From Allosediminivita pacifica (GTDB lineage: Bacteria; Pseudomonadota; Alphaproteobacteria; Rhodobacterales; Rhodobacteraceae), in the NCBI RefSeq assembly GCF_003054175.1, contig NZ_QBKN01000004.1:153396-217395 (forward strand): a stretch of 64,000 nucleotides of DNA, given 5' to 3'. Of this stretch, positions 9,311 through 18,312 are shown one piece after another; the first letter of the stretch is position 1; every line of letters begins with the position of its first letter. The notes under the pieces are model-generated. The model saw only the letters and a program-made list of their open reading frames with translations, did not search any database and was not told where the DNA came from. The translations under genes were made by a program, and so were the position numbers.

Positions 9311-10144
9311 TCAGGCGACGCCCAGCGCCTCGGCGTGGAAGCGGACATGCTCGCCCATGAAGGTCGAGATGAAGAAATAAGAGTGATCGTAGCCCGGCTG
9401 CATGCGGAAGGTGCCATGCTGACGGCGGGCGGTCATCGCCTCGGCCAGTTGCTCGGGCATGAGCAGGTCGAGGAACTGGTCATCACCACCCTGATCCACG
9501 AGAACCGGGCCATCGAAGCCGAGGTCATGCATCAGCAGCGTCGAATCGTGTTCGCGCCAGGCGGTTTCATCTTCGCCGAGGTAGGCCGAGAACTGCTTGC
9601 GGCCCCAGTCGCTGCGGGTCGGATGCGCAATCGGCGCGAAGGCCGAAACCGACTTGAACCGGCCCGGCAGGCGCATGGCCAGCGTCAGCGCGCCGTGACC
9701 GCCCATGGAATGGCCGGTGATCGACTGCCGGTCGCTGTCCACGGCGAAATTCTCGAAGAGCAGAGCGGCAAGCTCATCAGACACGTAGTCCCACATGCGG
9801 TAATGCGATGCCCAAGGGTCCTGCGTGGCGTTCACGTAAAAGCCCGCGCCCTTGCCCAGGTCAAAGGCCTCGTCATCAGCGGCCTCGGCGGCGCGCGGCG
9901 AGGTGTCGGGAAACACCAGCGCGATGCCCGCCTCGGCCGCATAGGCCTGCGCGCCGGCCTTGGTCATGGCATTTTCGTGGGTGCAGGTCAGTCCCGACAG
10001 GAACCACAGCAGCGGCACCGGCCCCCGACTGGCCTGCGGCGGCATGTAGAGGCCGAAGGTCATCTCGCCGCCGCATACCTCCGACTCGTGGGAGTAGACC
10101 CCCTGGACCCCGCCGAAGCACTTGTTTTCCGAAACCGTCTGCAC
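9311..10144 (-). CDS. fghA: S-formylglutathione hydrolase
   Basis: Hydrolyses S-formylglutathione to formate and glutathione, the second step of glutathione-dependent formaldehyde oxidation. 277 residues, esterase-D alpha/beta hydrolase. The family N-terminus VQTVSENKCFGGVQGVY fixes a GTG start at 10144, supported by GGAGG six bases upstream; an ATG nearby is out of frame. The nucleophile elbow is GHSMGGHG, LSGLTCTHENAMTKAG marks the oxyanion region, and the catalytic histidine is in PGYDHSYFF. The partner glutathione-dependent formaldehyde dehydrogenase is not in the window. Functionally it connects to the O-demethylation module, since C1 oxidation yields formaldehyde-level carbon, but it is not linked to it genetically. 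Confidence 0.95.
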   Translation of the reverse strand: MQTVSENKCFGGVQGVYSHESEVCGGEMTFGLYMPPQASRGPVPLLWFLSGLTCTHENAMTKAGAQAYAAEAGIALVFPDTSPRAAEAADDEAFDLGKGAGFYVNATQDPWASHYRMWDYVSDELAALLFENFAVDSDRQSITGHSMGGHGALTLAMRLPGRFKSVSAFAPIAHPTRSDWGRKQFSAYLGEDETAWREHDSTLLMHDLGFDGPVLVDQGGDDQFLDLLMPEQLAEAMTARRQHGTFRMQPGYDHSYFFISTFMGEHVRFHAEALGVA

Positions 10145-10455
10145 GCATGACCTCCGTTTGCCTGCCCGTCGTGGGGCTGTCACGGGCCGTAACGTGCCAT
10201 GAAGGTTTCGGGGGCGCCATCCGCAATCCGGTCGATTTCCGGCTGGCTGAACTCGGACTGGACACCGAGCAAAAGTCGGTGCCAGCGATCCGCCATGCAG
10301 AGCACCGCGCATTTCTCCGCTGAAAGGTCCGGATTGCCGCAGAGGGACCCGCACCTCGCGCGCGGCGGTCAGATTAACCCACCAGCGCGACCTTCAGGCC
10401 CAGTGGCCCCGAGCGACAGACCTCACCTCCAAACCGCGGGAAGCACTCGGATGGA
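10145..10455 (-). other. Gap between fghA and cfa with a gene remnant
   Basis: 311 bases between two co-oriented genes. The only coding-like signal is the short frame listed at 10180-10296. No terminator with a T-run or obvious promoter was seen on either strand. Confidence 0.5.
10180..10296 (-). pseudogene. Short coding-like frame, possible gene remnant
   Basis: From ATG at 10296 the reverse strand reads 38 residues, beginning MADRWHRLLLGVQSEF and ending TFMARYGP. About 70% of its codons end in G or C, so it resembles real coding sequence, and the same frame stays open back to a stop at 10369-10371 but with no ATG. The helical, C-terminus-like character could represent the tail of a decayed regulator or a genuine small gene. 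No strong ribosome-binding site is visible. I do not recognise a family. Confidence 0.35.
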
Positions 10456-11688
10456 TCATTCGGCCGCGCGGAGCAACTCTGCCTGATCCGGTTGGTACAT
10501 GTAGTCGCGCGTTGCCGGCACCGCGTGCTGACGGTGTGTCAGCTGGTACTGGAAAACGGCCTGATGCTGCTCTTCGAAGGCCATCTCGCAGGCGATCAGA
10601 TAGAAGCGCCACATGCGGACGAACCGCTCGTCATACATCTCTCGCACCTTGTCGAGGTTGGCTTCAAACCTTTGGTGCCAGTGGTGGATGGTCGGACCGT
10701 AATGGCCGCGCAGGATCTCCATGTCCGTTGTCCAGAGCCCGGAACGCTCCAGCACCGGGGCCACGTCGGACATCGACGGCACGTAGCCGCCTGGGAAGAT
10801 GTACTTGGCAATCCAGGGACTGGTCGCACCCGGAGGGGCCACGCGCCCGATCGTGTGGATCAGCGCGACACCGTCTTCCTTCAACAGATCGCCCACCTTG
10901 TCGAAGTACTCGGCGAAATGCGGAAGGCCGACGTGCTCGAACATGCCGACCGACACGATCCGGTCAAAGCTGTCGCTCAGGTCGCGATAGTCGATCAGCC
11001 GGAACTCCACCTTGTCGGAGAGCCCCTCGGCTTCGGCGCGCTCGCGCGCCGTCTTCAGCTGGTTCTCGGAAAGCGTCACGCCCACGACTCGTGCGCCGTA
11101 GTCCCGCGCCAGTGTCAGCGCCATGCCGCCCCAGCCGCACCCGATATCGAGAATACGCATCCCCGGTTCGATCATCAGCTTGTGCGCGATATGGCGCTTC
11201 TTCGCCTCCTGCGCCTCTTCCAGCGTCATATCCGGGCGCGCGAAGTAGGCGCAGCTGTACTGCATGTCGGCATCGAGGAAGAGTCGGTAGAGGTCGTCCG
11301 AGATGTCGTAGTGATGCGCCACGTTGTTGCGCGACTTGCGCGGATCGTTGTGCTGCATGAACCGGCGTACGGCGTCGCGGTAACGCCCGTACGCCTTGAG
11401 CCCGGCCGGAAGCCCGCCCCCCTTCTGCTGGTTTCGCACCAGCAGGGTCAGCAGGTCGTACATCTCGTCGGTCTCGATATCGATCGAACCGTCCATGTAC
11501 CCTTCGCCAATCGCGAGAACGGGATTCAGGCACAGCGGGCGCAGGATCTCTTCCCGGGTCAGGCGGATCGAGGAGCTGATGCCCCCGCCAGGGCCGTAGG
11601 TCCGCGTTTCGCCATCAGGCCATTCAACTTTCAGCTCACCCCACGTCAAAAGACGTCGAAGCATACGGTCCAACGCTGTTTTCCACAT
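10456..11688 (-). CDS. cfa: Cyclopropane-fatty-acyl-phospholipid synthase family methyltransferase
   Basis: SAM-dependent methyltransferase that methylenates unsaturated acyl chains in membrane phospholipids; 410 residues. The SAM motif LDIGCGWGGMAL is near residue 184, preceded by NNVAHHYDISDDLYRLF and the QYSCAYF motif found in the Cfa family, with YIFPGGYVPSM further on. Cytosolic and peripherally membrane associated. The gene is single and points away from aspS; the 11689-11864 region must contain both promoters. Related enzymes make methylated or mycolic-type fatty acids, so the exact product is inferred. Confidence 0.92.
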   Translation of the reverse strand: MWKTALDRMLRRLLTWGELKVEWPDGETRTYGPGGGISSSIRLTREEILRPLCLNPVLAIGEGYMDGSIDIETDEMYDLLTLLVRNQQKGGGLPAGLKAYGRYRDAVRRFMQHNDPRKSRNNVAHHYDISDDLYRLFLDADMQYSCAYFARPDMTLEEAQEAKKRHIAHKLMIEPGMRILDIGCGWGGMALTLARDYGARVVGVTLSENQLKTARERAEAEGLSDKVEFRLIDYRDLSDSFDRIVSVGMFEHVGLPHFAEYFDKVGDLLKEDGVALIHTIGRVAPPGATSPWIAKYIFPGGYVPSMSDVAPVLERSGLWTTDMEILRGHYGPTIHHWHQRFEANLDKVREMYDERFVRMWRFYLIACEMAFEEQHQAVFQYQLTHRQHAVPATRDYMYQPDQAELLRAAE

Positions 11689-11864
11689 CGTGTCCCACCT
11701 TCGTAACTAATCTCAACCAAAAGCGCTAAACGCGCCAGATCGTTAAAAGTTACCAAAGAATTTTTGGTTCTGGCAAATCCATGTCCCGCTTCCCTTGACT
11801 TCCGGCCCCCTTGGCGGTGTATCGGCGCCAAATATCCGCGCACTTCCTGAAAGGTTCGACCCCT

Positions 11865-13637
11865 ATGCACGCCTATCGCAGCCATACATGCGCCGACCTG
11901 ACCATGGATAACGTGGGCGATACCGTTCGCCTGTCCGGCTGGGTCCACCGCATCCGCGACCACGGCGGCGTCCTCTTCGTCGACCTGCGCGACCACTACG
12001 GCATGACGCAGGTGCTCTGCGATCCCGACAGCCCGGTCTTTTCCCAGGTCGAACGCCTGCGCAGCGAATGGTGCGTGCGCATCGACGGCGTGGTGAAGGC
12101 GCGTGCGGAAAGCCTCGTGAACCCCAAGCTGCCCACCGGCGAGATCGAGGTCTACATCCGTGACGTCGAGGTGCTCGGTGCCGCCGAGGAACTGCCGCTG
12201 ATGGTCTTCGGCGATCAGGAATACCCCGAGGAAACCCGCCTGCGCTATCGCTATCTCGACCTGCGCCGCGAGGCGATGCAGCGCAACATGATGCTGCGCT
12301 CGGACGTGGTGTCCTCGATCCGGCGGCGCATGTGGGACAGCGGTTTCCGCGAATACCAGACGCCGATCATCACCGCGTCCTCCCCCGAGGGCGCGCGCGA
12401 CTTCCTCGTGCCGTCGCGCCTGCACCCGGGCAAGTTCTACGCGCTGCCGCAGGCGCCGCAGCAGTTCAAGCAGCTGATCATGGTCTCGGGCTTCGACAAG
12501 TACTTCCAGATCGCGCCCTGCTTCCGCGACGAGGACCCGCGCGCCGACCGCTCGCCCACCGATTTCTACCAGCTCGACATGGAGATGTCCTTCGTCGAGC
12601 AGGACGACATCTTCGCGACGATGCAGCCGGTCATCCAGGGCGTCTTCGAGGAATTCGGCGACGGCAGTGTCGACACCGAGTGGCCGCAGATCCCCTATGC
12701 CGAGTCGCTGCTGAAATACGGCACCGACAAGCCCGACCTGCGCAACCCGATCGAGATGCAGGACGTGTCCGAGCATTTCCGCGGTTCAGGTTTTGCCATC
12801 TTCGCCAAGCTGCTCGAGCAGGACGGCACCCAGATCCGCGCGATCCCCGCGCCCAAGGGCGGCTCGCGCAAGTTCTGCGACCGCATGAACTCCTTCGCGC
12901 AGAAGGAAGGCCTGCCCGGCATGGGCTACATCTTCTGGCGCGACAAGGACGGCGAGACAGAGGCCGCCGGCCCGCTGGCCAAGAACATCGGCCCCGAGCG
13001 GACCGAGGCGATCCGCCAGCAGCTGGGTCTCGGCGTCGGCGACGCGGCCTTCTTCCTCGGCGGCAAGCCCGCGAGCTTCGAACGCGTGGCCTCCAAGGCG
13101 CGCGACGTGATCGGCGAGGAATGCGGCCTGACCGACATGGACCGCTACGCCTTTGCCTGGATCGTCGACTTCCCGATGTACGAGGCGGACGAGGAAAGCG
13201 GCGCGGTGGACTTCAGCCACAACCCCTTCTCCATGCCGCAGGGCGGGAAGGACGCGCTCGACGGCGATCCGCTGAGCGTGAAAGGCTACCAGTACGACCT
13301 CGCCTGCAACGGCTACGAGATCCTCTCGGGCGCCATCCGGAACCATCGCCCCGACATCATGTTCAAGGCCTTCGAGCTTGCCGGCTACGGTGAAGACGAG
13401 GTGCGCAAGCGCTTCGGCGGCATGGTCAACGCCTTCCGCTTCGGCGCCCCGCCGCACGGCGGATGCGCGGCCGGCATCGACCGCATCGTCATGATCCTGG
13501 CGGACACGGCGAACATCCGCGAAGTCATCATGTTCCCGATGAACCAGCGGGCCGAGGACCTGATGATGAACGCGCCGTCGGAGCCGACCAGCGATCAGCT
13601 CATGGAGCTTGGCCTGCGCGTCATCCCGCAGGAATAA
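11865..13637 (+). CDS. aspS: Aspartate--tRNA ligase
   Basis: Class II aminoacyl-tRNA synthetase, 590 residues. Order: N-terminal OB-fold anticodon-binding domain (about 1-110), class II core with RYRYLDLRR, the bacterial GAD insertion (about 290-420), and motif 3 in [14 protein letters not shown] near the C-terminus. Start at [12 protein letters not shown], the usual bacterial-type N-terminus. Alphaproteobacteria without asparaginyl-tRNA synthetase use a non-discriminating form together with GatCAB; whether that applies here cannot be seen from this window. Confidence 0.97.
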   Translation: MHAYRSHTCADLTMDNVGDTVRLSGWVHRIRDHGGVLFVDLRDHYGMTQVLCDPDSPVFSQVERLRSEWCVRIDGVVKARAESLVNPKLPTGEIEVYIRDVEVLGAAEELPLMVFGDQEYPEETRLRYRYLDLRREAMQRNMMLRSDVVSSIRRRMWDSGFREYQTPIITASSPEGARDFLVPSRLHPGKFYALPQAPQQFKQLIMVSGFDKYFQIAPCFRDEDPRADRSPTDFYQLDMEMSFVEQDDIFATMQPVIQGVFEEFGDGSVDTEWPQIPYAESLLKYGTDKPDLRNPIEMQDVSEHFRGSGFAIFAKLLEQDGTQIRAIPAPKGGSRKFCDRMNSFAQKEGLPGMGYIFWRDKDGETEAAGPLAKNIGPERTEAIRQQLGLGVGDAAFFLGGKPASFERVASKARDVIGEECGLTDMDRYAFAWIVDFPMYEADEESGAVDFSHNPFSMPQGGKDALDGDPLSVKGYQYDLACNGYEILSGAIRNHRPDIMFKAFELAGYGEDEVRKRFGGMVNAFRFGAPPHGGCAAGIDRIVMILADTANIREVIMFPMNQRAEDLMMNAPSEPTSDQLMELGLRVIPQE

Positions 13638-13641
13638 AGCC

Positions 13642-13670
13642 AAGGCCCGCCGGCAACGGCGGGCCTTTTT
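13642..13670 (+). terminator. Intrinsic terminator of aspS
   Basis: An 11-bp perfect stem AAGGCCCGCCG/CGGCGGGCCTT (13642-13652 and 13657-13667) with a GCAA loop and five T. It lies four bases after the aspS stop and also precedes the stop of the convergent response-regulator gene. Confidence 0.92.
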
Positions 13671-13673
13671 CGT

Positions 13674-14390
13674 TCAGATCGCGATCCGGTCGGACACCCG
13701 ATCCTGAACCAACGTGGAAAGCCGCGCCATGGCGGCGGCATGTGGTGTGCCTTCCTCATGGACGCTGGCAAGGTCCGCGGCGGCATCCTCGAGGACATGA
13801 TCGCCCGCACTGCGCGCCACCCCGCCCAGGAACTGCGTTACGTAGCGGATCGCCCCGGGCTCCATCCGGTCGCGCAGGAGCTCGGCCGCGTGGGCCATGT
13901 CGTCGCGATAGGAGATCGGGTCCGGGCAGATCGGTTCGGCGCTGATCGTGCGCGGCCCGCTCGGGCGCATCTCGGGCGGCAGCTTTTCGATGACAGCAGC
14001 CTGGAAGGCCGGAAGCGAGGTCATCGGCTTGGCCAGGAACCCGTCCGCGCCAGCGGCCAGCGCCACGTCTTCGGCAAAGCTGTCGCCGCTCGTAGCCAGG
14101 ATCACGCCGATGCGCGGCACGGAGCGACAGAGCTCGGCGATCAGGTCCGCGCCCGACCCATCCGGCAGCCCCAGATCCACGATGATCACGCTGGGGCGGT
14201 AGACCTGAAGATGGCGCCGGGCCGAGGCAAGGCAATCCGCGCGCCGGATCCGAGCCCCCGAGCGGAGGCACATCAGACGCATCGCGTCACAGGCATAGCG
14301 GCTGTCTTCGACAACCAGGACCGTCAGGCCCAGAAGCGGGCGCCGACTGTTCGGTCGAGGCATCGAACCGAGTCGTGTTTCGTCGTCCAT
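13674..14390 (-). CDS. Response regulator with a receiver domain and no DNA-binding domain
   Basis: 238 residues. A CheY-like receiver fills roughly residues 22-140: acidic pair E28-D29, phosphoacceptor D72 in VDLGLPDGSG, switch threonine in LATSGD and lysine in FLAKPM. The remaining 100 residues are mostly helical and contain no helix-turn-helix, GGDEF, EAL or HD-GYP motif; an Hpt-like or dimerisation role is possible but no conserved histidine motif is obvious. Two adjacent ATGs exist (14393 and 14390); the second is better spaced from GGAGG. No histidine kinase is adjacent, so the input is unknown. Confidence 0.85.
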   Translation of the reverse strand: MDDETRLGSMPRPNSRRPLLGLTVLVVEDSRYACDAMRLMCLRSGARIRRADCLASARRHLQVYRPSVIIVDLGLPDGSGADLIAELCRSVPRIGVILATSGDSFAEDVALAAGADGFLAKPMTSLPAFQAAVIEKLPPEMRPSGPRTISAEPICPDPISYRDDMAHAAELLRDRMEPGAIRYVTQFLGGVARSAGDHVLEDAAADLASVHEEGTPHAAAMARLSTLVQDRVSDRIAI

Positions 14391-14520
14391 CATCCCCTCC
14401 GTCAGCAGACCCGGGAAGACTGCCCCGTCAACGCTAACAAGCGGTTAATGGCCGCACCGCACTTGTGAGAGCGTCTTGGAGACACCATAACCTGCCCAGA
14501 CTTTGCCCGGAGAGAGACAC

Positions 14521-14925
14521 ATGATCGGTCGCCTGAATCACGTCGCCATCGCCGTTCCGGACCTCGAAGCAGCCTCGGCCATGTACCGCGACACGCTGGG
14601 CGCCAAGGTCGCTGCGCCGCAGGATGAACCCGACCACGGCGTCACGGTCGTCTTCATCGAGCTGCCAAACACCAAGATCGAGCTCTTGTACCCCTTGGGC
14701 GAAAGCTCCCCCATCGCGGGCTTTCTCGAGAAGAACCCCTCGGGCGGCATCCACCACGTCTGCTACGAGGTGGAAGACATCCTCGCCGCCCGTGACCGCC
14801 TCAAGGACCAGGGCGCGCGGGTCCTTGGCGACGGCGAGCCGAAGATCGGCGCGCACGGCAAGCCGGTCCTCTTCCTACATCCCAAGGATTTCCAGGGCAC
14901 ACTGGTCGAACTGGAGCAGGTCTGA
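14521..14925 (+). CDS. mce: Methylmalonyl-CoA epimerase
   Basis: VOC-fold metalloenzyme that interconverts (2S)- and (2R)-methylmalonyl-CoA (and often ethylmalonyl-CoA) in propionate and C2 assimilation. 134 residues, a full-length single-copy family member. Metal ligands lie in LNHVAIAVPDL (H7) and in the second module GGIHHVCYEV. The ATG at 14521 follows GGAGAGAGAC; an in-frame TTG six codons earlier is ignored. Its TGA overlaps the ATG of the DUF1467 gene by one base, a pairing typical of Rhodobacteraceae. Confidence 0.95.
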   Translation: MIGRLNHVAIAVPDLEAASAMYRDTLGAKVAAPQDEPDHGVTVVFIELPNTKIELLYPLGESSPIAGFLEKNPSGGIHHVCYEVEDILAARDRLKDQGARVLGDGEPKIGAHGKPVLFLHPKDFQGTLVELEQV

Positions 14926-15215
14926 TGAGTATCACTTCCGCAATCGTTCTCTTCGCGATGATCTGGTTCCTCGCCTTCCTCACCATCATCCCGATCCGCC
15001 TCAAGACGCAGGGCGACGTCGGCACCGTGGTGGAGGGCACGCATTCCTCCAGTCCCGAGGTGCACAACCTCAAGAAAAAGGCCTGGATCACCACGGGCGT
15101 GACCATCGTCGTCTGGGGGCTGATCGCCGGAACCATCCTGTCGGGCGTCATCTCGGTGCGCGACATCGATTCGTGGATGTTCCAGCGTATGGGACCGCCG
15201 GGATCGACCTACTAG
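14925..15215 (+). CDS. DUF1467 family membrane protein
   Basis: 96-residue protein with two predicted membrane helices (about residues 4-24 and 52-74), separated by a short polar loop. The segment TIIPIRLKTQGDVGTVVEGTH with paired helices matches DUF1467, found almost exclusively next to mce in alphaproteobacteria. Function unknown. Overlaps mce by one base (TGATG), so it is translationally coupled; its TAG overlaps the stop of the convergent EI24 gene. Confidence 0.88.
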   Translation: MSITSAIVLFAMIWFLAFLTIIPIRLKTQGDVGTVVEGTHSSSPEVHNLKKKAWITTGVTIVVWGLIAGTILSGVISVRDIDSWMFQRMGPPGSTY

Positions 15216-15913
15216 GCCCGCCCCCGCCGGTCCTCGAGCATATGGAAGAGATGCGTGAAGGTTGCCGCGCCGAGGATCGGCACCAGAAGGTTCAGGATCG
15301 GCACGGATAGCGGCAGCGCCATGACCACTCCGGCCACCCAGATGGTCGGCATGTGCCGCCGTCGCCGCTGCCTGGCGCCGTCCCGGCCGACGCGACGCAT
15401 GGCCGCCAGCGTGTAGTATTCCCGCCCCAGCAGAAAGCCGTTCAGCCCCCAGAAGATGAAGGGCGCGAAGGGCGCGAACATAAGGTAGAGCACCAGCGCC
15501 ACGGCGTTGGCCGCGATCAGGACCCCGAGGAAACCCACGGAATCTCTCACCGCCTCGGCGAAGGGGATAGACGGCGCCTTGGGCAGCGCCGGGTAGTGCA
15601 CCTCCTCGACCGCATCCGCCACCTCTTCGAGAAAGATCGAGGTGAAGGCCGAGGCGACCGGCACCATCAGAAAGACCGACAGCAGCAGCATGAGCGGGAT
15701 TGCCCCCCAGCTCAGCGCATTGTCGATCCAGGTGACCGTGCCGACCCAGGGCAGCGTCACGGAATCGCCCACCCACCAGCCGACAAGCCAGACGAAGGCA
15801 AGGTAGACCGCGACGAAGGTCGCCACGGTCAGCCCGAGCCCCAGGAGCAGCACCTTGCGGAACCTCGGATCGCCGATCTGGCCCAGGGCGCGCAGGACGG
15901 CCTTGGGAATCAT
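15212..15913 (-). CDS. EI24/CysZ-like membrane protein
   Basis: 233-residue inner-membrane protein with the EI24 domain (CysZ-like). Hydrophobic segments occur near 22-46, 70-92, 120-150 and 190-220; the FGLNGFLLGREYYTLAAMRR region, here WGLNGFLLGREYY, is the family hallmark. CysZ of Escherichia coli imports sulfate, but alphaproteobacterial members lack proof of this. Stop overlaps the preceding nitroreductase start by four bases in the operon order nitroreductase-EI24. Confidence 0.87.
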   Translation of the reverse strand: MIPKAVLRALGQIGDPRFRKVLLLGLGLTVATFVAVYLAFVWLVGWWVGDSVTLPWVGTVTWIDNALSWGAIPLMLLLSVFLMVPVASAFTSIFLEEVADAVEEVHYPALPKAPSIPFAEAVRDSVGFLGVLIAANAVALVLYLMFAPFAPFIFWGLNGFLLGREYYTLAAMRRVGRDGARQRRRRHMPTIWVAGVVMALPLSVPILNLLVPILGAATFTHLFHMLEDRRGRA

Positions 15914-16488
15914 GCCTCGACCCAGGTGACGATCTGTTCGAGATCGGGACGCGGACGATCCGGAGGCGCCACACTCTCGGTGCCGATATGGATGAACCCG
16001 GCAACTTGCTCGTCCTGCGAAAGACCCAGTTCGCGCTCTACCAGCGGCCTGTCAAACGCCCCGTAGCCTGTCAGCCAGTTAGCACCCCATCCGGCCGCCA
16101 GCGCGGCGTTGAGCAGTGCAAGACAGACGGCGCCCGCCGAATAGGTCTGCTCGATGGCAGGAATCTTCTCGCTTTCCTTGGGGCTTTCGACCACCACGAC
16201 GCAAAGCGGGCTGTCCGCAAAGGCCCGACGGGCCTTCTCGATATCCGACTCTCCCTTGCCGATCTCCGCGCCCCGCGCGGCGACCGCACCGGCGACACGC
16301 TGCAGCGCATCCCCCTGCAGCACCACGAACCGCCAGGGCTCCAGCTTGCCATGGTCGGGGCTGCGCGCAGCTGCCGTGAGAAGCGGCAACAGGGCCTCGC
16401 GATCCGGCGCGGGGCCGGTGAGCGTCTTGGCCGGGCGCGAACGGCGGATCAGCAGGAAATCGAGGGCGGCATCGTTGCGGGGCGGCAT
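15910..16488 (-). CDS. Nitroreductase family protein (YdjA-like)
   Basis: FMN-dependent oxidoreductase of 192 residues, a length typical of the minimal YdjA/RutE branch. The FMN-binding N-terminus RRSRPAKTL, the ARSPDHGKLEPWRFVV motif and the AGWGANWLTGYG segment are all present. Reduces nitro compounds or quinones with NAD(P)H; physiological substrate unknown. ATG at 16488 chosen because AAGGATT lies just upstream; a TTG two codons earlier is possible. Probably co-transcribed with the EI24 gene. Confidence 0.9.
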   Translation of the reverse strand: MPPRNDAALDFLLIRRSRPAKTLTGPAPDREALLPLLTAAARSPDHGKLEPWRFVVLQGDALQRVAGAVAARGAEIGKGESDIEKARRAFADSPLCVVVVESPKESEKIPAIEQTYSAGAVCLALLNAALAAGWGANWLTGYGAFDRPLVERELGLSQDEQVAGFIHIGTESVAPPDRPRPDLEQIVTWVEA

Positions 16489-16584
16489 GGGCAATCCTTC
16501 TTTGTCCAGACCTGTATCTCTGCGCTTGGGGCGACGGTTTCAAGCAACCTTGCCGCCCCTGGGGCGCAATGCTAGCCGCCCAGC

Positions 16585-16839
16585 ATGAAAGGAAGCCTTG
16601 CCGACCTCGCCCAACCCGGCGCCACGCTGTCCTGCCGCGTGACACCGCGCGCCTCGCGCGATGCGATCGACCGTGGCCCCGACGGCCTCAGGATCCATGT
16701 CACCGCAGTTCCCGAGAATAGCAAAGCCAATGCCGCGGTTATCAAGATACTGGCGAAGGCGCTTGGCATTCCGAAGTCGCGGCTGACGCTCGTGCGCGGA
16801 GAAACCGGCCGGGACAAGGTCTTCCGGATCGAACCCTGA
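16585..16839 (+). CDS. DUF167 (YggU) family protein
   Basis: 84-residue protein of the YggU/DUF167 family. Family hallmarks: CRVTPRASRDAI near the N-terminus, VPENSKANAAVIKILAKALG in the middle, and TLVRGETGRDKVFRI at the end. Small alpha/beta fold of unknown function, conserved from bacteria to eukaryotes. Divergent from the nitroreductase gene and followed two bases later by the convergent stop of the 76-residue conserved protein. Confidence 0.9.
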   Translation: MKGSLADLAQPGATLSCRVTPRASRDAIDRGPDGLRIHVTAVPENSKANAAVIKILAKALGIPKSRLTLVRGETGRDKVFRIEP

Positions 16840-16841
16840 GG

Positions 16842-17072
16842 CTATTTCTTGCGCCGGTAGACACCCTCGGGAAGATTGATCGCCGCCGCAAGGTCCTTCA
16901 TCTGCGTCTGCGAGAGCGTGATGCGCACCGTTTGGTCGGTCCGCGGGTCGTATTGCTCGACGGTGACGCACTCCTCGAAGGACGACACGATGACATCCTC
17001 CTGAAGGGGGACTTCGCCCTCGTCGACAAGGGTCACAACCGTCGCGTCGAAATCGTGCTCGATACTGAACAT
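16842..17072 (-). CDS. Conserved hypothetical protein (76 aa)
   Basis: Small acidic protein starting MFSIEHDFDATVVTLVDEG and ending LPEGVYRRKK; no cysteines in a motif, no signal peptide and no membrane segment. The pattern DFDATVVTLVDEG with SFEECVTVEQYDPRT is one I recall from Rhodobacteraceae genomes as a recurring short protein, but no function is known to me. A 28-codon upstream extension overlaps the divergent M48 gene region and is not favoured. Convergent with DUF167. Confidence 0.75.
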   Translation of the reverse strand: MFSIEHDFDATVVTLVDEGEVPLQEDVIVSSFEECVTVEQYDPRTDQTVRITLSQTQMKDLAAAINLPEGVYRRKK

Positions 17073-17236
17073 GAGATCAGCGTAGCGGTCCCCCGGCCGG
17101 GTGCAATCCGAAATCGGGGCTTTGGGCGTCGCACAGTGTGACCGCCATGCCAGCACACCGCCAAGTGACAGAGCGCCCCTTCCTGTGCAGGCCTTCGATG
17201 CCTATCCTATGGCGAATCTCAATCTCCGGAGATCCA

Positions 17237-17959
17237 ATGCACCGCTTCCTGATCGCCGCATTCCTGATGCTCACCGCCTGCGGGACAGTGACCGTCTCCA
17301 CGGCCACGCCGCGGGGGCCATCACCCTCTCCGCAAAGACCCGCGCAGGAACAACCCGTCGCCTCAGCGGCCGCCCGGCAGTTCGTCGAGGTGGTCCAGAC
17401 GGTCGAACCCGTCGCGGAAGCCGCCTGCCGCCGCGCAGCAAGCCAGGACAACTGCGATTTCCTGATCGTTGCCGACGACCGTCCCGGCCAGCCTGCGAAC
17501 GCGTTCCAGACCGTGGATTCGCGCGGCCGGCCGATCCTGGCGTTCAACCTTGCGCTGATCTCTTCGGTCGAGAACCCCGACGAGCTTGCCTTCGTCATGG
17601 GCCACGAGGCATCCCACCACATCCTCGCGCACATCAACCGCATGCAGGACAGCGCCTCTGTCGGAGCGGTCATCTTCTCGGGCATCGCTGCGGTCACCGG
17701 GGCCAATGCCGATGCGGTCCGCACTGCGGAGTCTCTCGGGGCTCAAGTGGGCGCGCGGACCTTCTCCAAGGACTTCGAGCTCGAAGCCGACAGGCTCGGC
17801 ACGATCATCACCGCTCGGGCCGGCTACGACCCCGTCCGCGGCGCGCTCTTCTTCAACCGCATCCCCGATCCGGGCAACCGCTTCCTCGGCACGCACCCGC
17901 CCAACAGTCAGCGCATGGACGTGGTTCGCCGCACCGTGGCCGAGATGGGAGGCCGCTGA
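17237..17959 (+). CDS. M48 family metalloprotease lipoprotein
   Basis: 240-residue zinc protease anchored as a lipoprotein: signal MHRFLIAAFLMLTACG with lipobox cysteine C15. The catalytic motif HEASHH (H123, E124, H127) is intact, with the third ligand region FELEADRLG near residue 181, as in M48 LoiP/BepA-like proteins that degrade or assist misfolded outer-membrane proteins. A proline-rich linker follows the lipobox. Starts at 17237, matching a signal peptide; a longer frame upstream lacks one. The FNR-type box follows its stop. Confidence 0.92.
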   Translation: MHRFLIAAFLMLTACGTVTVSTATPRGPSPSPQRPAQEQPVASAAARQFVEVVQTVEPVAEAACRRAASQDNCDFLIVADDRPGQPANAFQTVDSRGRPILAFNLALISSVENPDELAFVMGHEASHHILAHINRMQDSASVGAVIFSGIAAVTGANADAVRTAESLGAQVGARTFSKDFELEADRLGTIITARAGYDPVRGALFFNRIPDPGNRFLGTHPPNSQRMDVVRRTVAEMGGR

Positions 17960-17973
17960 GCAGCAACCCTGCG

Positions 17974-17987
17974 TTGACCTGAGTCAA
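17974..17987 (+). promoter_or_regulatory. FNR/CRP-type binding site upstream of the DUF6455 genes
   Basis: TTGACCTGAGTCAA is a perfect TTGAC-N4-GTCAA palindrome, close to the FnrL/Dnr consensus TTGAT-N4-ATCAA used by Rhodobacteraceae. It lies 70 bases before the first DUF6455 ATG. If it acts as a class II activator site, transcription would start near 18022. Inferred from pattern. Confidence 0.6.
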
Positions 17988-18056
17988 GGCGCGCCGTCTG
18001 TCATTCTGAGACACTCCCCCCACTTGGTGGAAACCTGACAGGGAAGGGAGGGTCTC

Positions 18057-18308
18057 ATGGATACCCGCTACAAGCGCCACGCAGGTCTCGTGGACAGGAT
18101 GGCCAACGCCCGGGGCATCGATCTCGAAGAAGAGATGCTCCGCGGTCGGCTCGGCTTCATGCAGCTGGAAGATGCGGTACTGAAGTGCACGGGCTGCACC
18201 GCACCCTGCGCCTGCGAGAGATGGCTCGAGGATCTTTCCGGCCCGGCCACCGAGCCCCCTGCCTTCTGTCGCAACGACGATCTGTTCCGTAGTCTTCAGC
18301 GGGATTGA
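18057..18308 (+). CDS. DUF6455 family cysteine protein (first copy)
   Basis: 83 residues. Cysteines C44, C47, C51, C53 and C71; four of them keep the same spacing (C-x2-C-x5-C-x17-C) as in the next gene, which suggests a bound Zn or Fe-S centre. The CERWLEDL and FCRNDDLF motifs are repeated there as CARWL and GCRNAELF. Cytoplasmic by lack of signal. Preceded by GGGAGGG eight bases before ATG and by the FNR-type box, so oxygen- or nitrogen-oxide-dependent expression is likely. Molecular function unknown. Confidence 0.85.
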   Translation: MDTRYKRHAGLVDRMANARGIDLEEEMLRGRLGFMQLEDAVLKCTGCTAPCACERWLEDLSGPATEPPAFCRNDDLFRSLQRD

Positions 18309-18312
18309 GACG

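Noticed and set aside
10492..11706. A 404-codon open frame antisense to cfa
   Set aside because: Same cause: opposite strand of a high-GC gene; no motifs, while cfa has its SAM and substrate motifs.
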